This document shows, one piece after another, positions 60,959 through 64,000 of a stretch of DNA of 64,000 nucleotides; positions within the stretch are counted from its first letter, which is position 1; the number at the start of each line of letters is the position of its first letter. Position numbers and translations under genes: made by a program. The stretch covers positions 20,010,822-20,074,821 of the forward strand of contig CAIIXF020000008.1 in assembly GCA_903813345.2 (NCBI GenBank), read 5' to 3'. Under the pieces are notes generated by a model. It saw nothing but the letters and a program-made list of their open reading frames with translations, made no database searches and had not been told where the DNA came from. The stretch comes from Owenia fusiformis (taxonomy: Eukaryota > Annelida > Polychaeta > Sabellida > Oweniidae).

Positions 60959-62504
60959 TAATATCTATATGTACGATCGGTTTTGGATACAGGGTTTATC
61001 CTAAACCTCCCATTACATAACCCTTACAAAATTAGGATTGAAATATTTCCATGCTCTTATATGAAATCCTATTTCTTTTTACTTTTTATTTCTGTACTAT
61101 CATATAAATATAGGAATGTTTTGAAATGTCTATGAAAGTTGATAAGTCCCAAGAACAAGAACAACGAATAATTTGAAAAAGGTTCTTTGGATTATTCTGA
61201 TAGATTCATCAATTTGATATGAAAAGTAATGTAGGCAATAAGAAGTATATTGCTTGCAGGATTTTGAGTAAATCAGAAAAATAAACACATCCAAATATCT
61301 GGACGTATCTTCGCGTTTCGTTCAATCGGAATCAGATAAAATGGCAGATAATTTGATTTGCATCAAAATTGACAGTTTTATTGATTACTTTGGCATACAT
61401 TGTGTATTTTCTTATTTTTTACAGACGAATAATAGCTACTGTATGTTTAAATATATTGTATAAAATGTTTAGCTATGTGTTTGTAATCACTGCAAATTGG
61501 TATGTCATCCCTTTTTTAAGCCCATAAAATGTAAACATTTCTCAGCAAATAAGATTGTGTTTTTTACTGAGTTTGTGTTTGTTTTCCTTGCACCCTTGCA
61601 TGATTTTGGAATTTTCCAGGACGCAAAACAAAGAATCTACTTCTTGTTGCCTTAGCTTTATGTTACATTAAATATAATTTGTTGCTAAGTTAAGGTGAAC
61701 ACATGCATTTTTCATTTCTTTTTCACCATTAACAATAACTCGACAAAATGATACATTTTACGAAATCGTTAATCCGATGTAAATTCTTTGGATACCCTAT
61801 GATTTTAAAGAAAATCAGTTTTATCTAACTAGAGATGATATTGATATCTGCACGGGAGAGCGAAGCGAACGAGTTCATATATCAATATTGTCGAGAAGAT
61901 TAATATGATTTTCTGAAAAACTCATAGGATGTTCTAAATATCCTTCAATTAGTGTACTAAATGGGGGAAATCAACAAGAATTGGAGTATATCGTTACAAA
62001 ACCCTCCGCATATTGGTTTACTGGATTATATCGTGGCGATATCCTCTGGTTATATTCATTATGCCATGTAGCAAATTATTATTTTATTTTCCAGCTTGAT
62101 AAAGAGTGAATGTCATTCACATCTAGTTCTACTAAATATGAGAATAACAGTCAACCCTCTGATATTTCTAGTAAATTTGTTTGAAAAGTGATTGCCTTGA
62201 TTGAAAATACTGTTAAGACAAAACAGCAGTTGAATTTTGTAGATTTCTATAAAAAACTAAGGAATATACACCATACTTAGCTATGTATATCGAAGTTTAC
62301 AAAACGGAAAATTGCATATAATAGTAATGCTTACAGGTCCGATTGCACCTGGTTGCACTAACATTTGTGTCATACTATTATTATTTGAAACACAAATGCT
62401 ATTCGAAGAAGGCCATAACTGATAGGACCTCCTACCCTTTACACCGGTTTTCCCGTTCTTTCAGATATCCATCCACATTTATTACCTCGAATCTTTGATT
62501 ATTA
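60959..62504. other. Intergenic, no gene seen
   Basis: AT-rich. Contains a short gagagcgaagcgaacgag palindromic-repeat fragment near 61856 and an ACCGGTGT-type MITE end near 62424-62452. The stretch 60683-62509 is bounded by inverted tgttaataatcaaagatt. Confidence 0.4.
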
Positions 62505-63221
62505 ACAGGATACTCTCTCAGGAGCATCTGTGCACACAATTCCTCCACCAGATATTGCAAAACCTCGAGAAAGAGTTGCCCATGTGCTGCTTTTCTCTGC
62601 TTTAACCCACAGATGACTCAGGGCTGAACCATGCATGACGTGACAGATGGGCGCATCTTTATGTGCAAGAAAGTGGTAGCAATTTGGAGGGGTATTGGAT
62701 GTATTCTTGCAAGAGTATGAGTATGAACACTTTACTGTCTATACCACACCTGTCACACCTTCTTCCAATAGCCCCAATGCCCGTTGTACTGACTTTTGCA
62801 ATGTTTAAAACTTGGGTCCGAGCTGAATTTTGCCCCACTTTGCAATATCAACGATTATTCGGTCAGCCATGACTCCCTGTGAATGAATGATATTCCATTG
62901 CAAGGAGGAGTAATCCGGATTTTTGGTACATTAAATGAAAAGGATGCAATCAGCATTGGTTTTATGTTTTCTTCCAATATTGCATCGGGCTCCGTACACT
63001 GACTTTTGCGATTTTTATAACTTGGCCCAAAGCTAATTTTGGGCGCACTTTGCAAATGGAATGATTACTCGCCCAACCATGACCAAATATCAATGAATGA
63101 TATATCATTGTAAAGAGGAGACATATGGCTTTACAGTGCATTGAATGAAATCAATGCTGTTATCACTGGTTTTGTGCTTTTCCGAGATAACGATCTGTTG
63201 CGTTTTTTGATACGCACTGTA
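62505..63221 (+). mobile_element. Mariner-type remnant, second copy
   Basis: Shares aggagcatctgtgc, ccaccagatattgcaaaac, cacagatgactcagggctga and gcaagagtatgagtatgaac with the 58081-58995 element, in the opposite orientation. Ends gttgcgttttttgatacgca-ctgta. The part 62760-63160 holds two imperfect copies of the same subterminal block, so the element is rearranged. Confidence 0.6.
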
Positions 63222-64000
63222 TATTTATGTTTTTAAAATACATGTACAAATATTCCGTTGTGTTTGTCTCATACGTATAGAACTTAATTAATGTGATTGT
63301 CATTCAACATTTATCAATTTTGATTTTGTTCAAAACGTTTTGCTACCTACATGCAATGATTTCACTATGATGTCACTTAGGTTGCAAAATACTTTGATAT
63401 GCTAAAACACTGAAGTGGCACATTAGATATGGCATTTTATTATTGAAAAATTTGTTTCATTTGGTCAATCTTTGCATTGGTGTTAAAAGTGTTAACAATT
63501 TATACGTTGATGTATCGTGATAATAGGTTGTTTAAGCTTACGATGTTTTTTACAACCTAAACGTGAACGGGAAATATTAAACGATGCATTTGTTTTGGCG
63601 ATTGGTCATACGTATAGGTTGACGTTTAGATTTTATTTGCAAGCTTAAACTCCCTTATCTATTACGATTACGAACCAAATCATTTTGAATGTATTATTTC
63701 AATAATAATATTTCTGATTTTAAATCTGTTTCCATAATGGAATTCAAAACTGAGCTCCACATGTCCCGTGCTTCTTAATTTGCGCGTCTCATTGTATCTC
63801 ACATGACATTTTTAGCTGGCTGAGCAAACCAGACAAGACAAGACAATCGGAAACACCGATCCATATGATGCTAAAATGCGACCTGTACTTCAACATGATG
63901 GAATTCCTCTCATCTTTTAAACACTTGGTTCCACATGACGCGCGAAATCATCAACTTAACATTAATTTTATTTTTACAGCAGTTTATTGTATTGCCGAGT
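63222..64000. other. Window end, no gene seen
   Basis: AT-rich sequence without a recognised exon or repeat; agacaagacaagacaat near 63831 is a very short simple repeat. Confidence 0.4.

Noticed and set aside
1-64000. LTR retroelements, retroviral or Polinton-type fossils
   Set aside because: No gag, integrase, protease, envelope, capsid or protein-primed polymerase motif and no paired LTRs were recognised; the only reverse transcriptase is the LINE.

Overview
The window is animal nuclear DNA. It is AT-rich, and its genes are split by short GT-AG introns and separated by dense small repeats. Intron-poor TRIM-NHL and Toll-like receptor genes, poly-C2H2 genes, and tandem-core elements with hairpin ends suggest a marine lophotrochozoan, most likely a bivalve mollusc. 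That taxon is inferred from style, not from a diagnostic gene.

Layout: 1-7574 has no gene but holds a palindromic mariner-type MITE and a 1.7 kb element with a 135-bp tandem core. ARL2 (minus, five exons, 7575-11568) gives an exact 184-residue reading. 11569-14467 carries its upstream region and several foldback MITEs. 14468-20893 (plus) is a six-exon gene joining a THAP domain, a low-complexity repeat, a BTB domain, an acidic stretch and ten C2H2-type fingers. All exon phases agree; this is the most unusual gene here. 20894-27178 is mainly palindromic AT-rich repeats with two doubtful exons. 27179-32280 (minus, nine exons) is a MACROD1/2-type macrodomain hydrolase with a possible mitochondrial N-terminal extension and a minisatellite built from its own splice donor. 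32996-35665 is a foldback element with perfectly matching arms, invaded by a 5'-truncated L2/CR1-type LINE. 38198-43156 (plus, six exons) is a 14-finger C2H2 protein. 46663-48756 (minus) is a TRIM-NHL protein and 53524-55698 (minus) a Toll-like receptor. Both have uninterrupted coding exons and an intron just upstream of the ATG. 55699-64000 holds an orphan zinc-finger exon and mariner-type remnants.

The genes do not form a pathway. Two are nucleic-acid-binding C2H2 proteins, one a small GTPase, one an ADP-ribose hydrolase, and two are innate-immunity-type receptor or ligase genes of families often expanded in bivalves. The unifying theme is the repeat fraction. Three families (A, B, C) show terminal or subterminal inverted repeats or 3' hairpins resembling Helentron-associated elements. 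Families A and B share a core motif of AGGTCA half-sites in everted and direct spacing. Many other long palindromes occur, including a perfect 99-bp-arm hairpin and a 1-kb palindrome. No LTR, retroviral or Polinton element was recognised.
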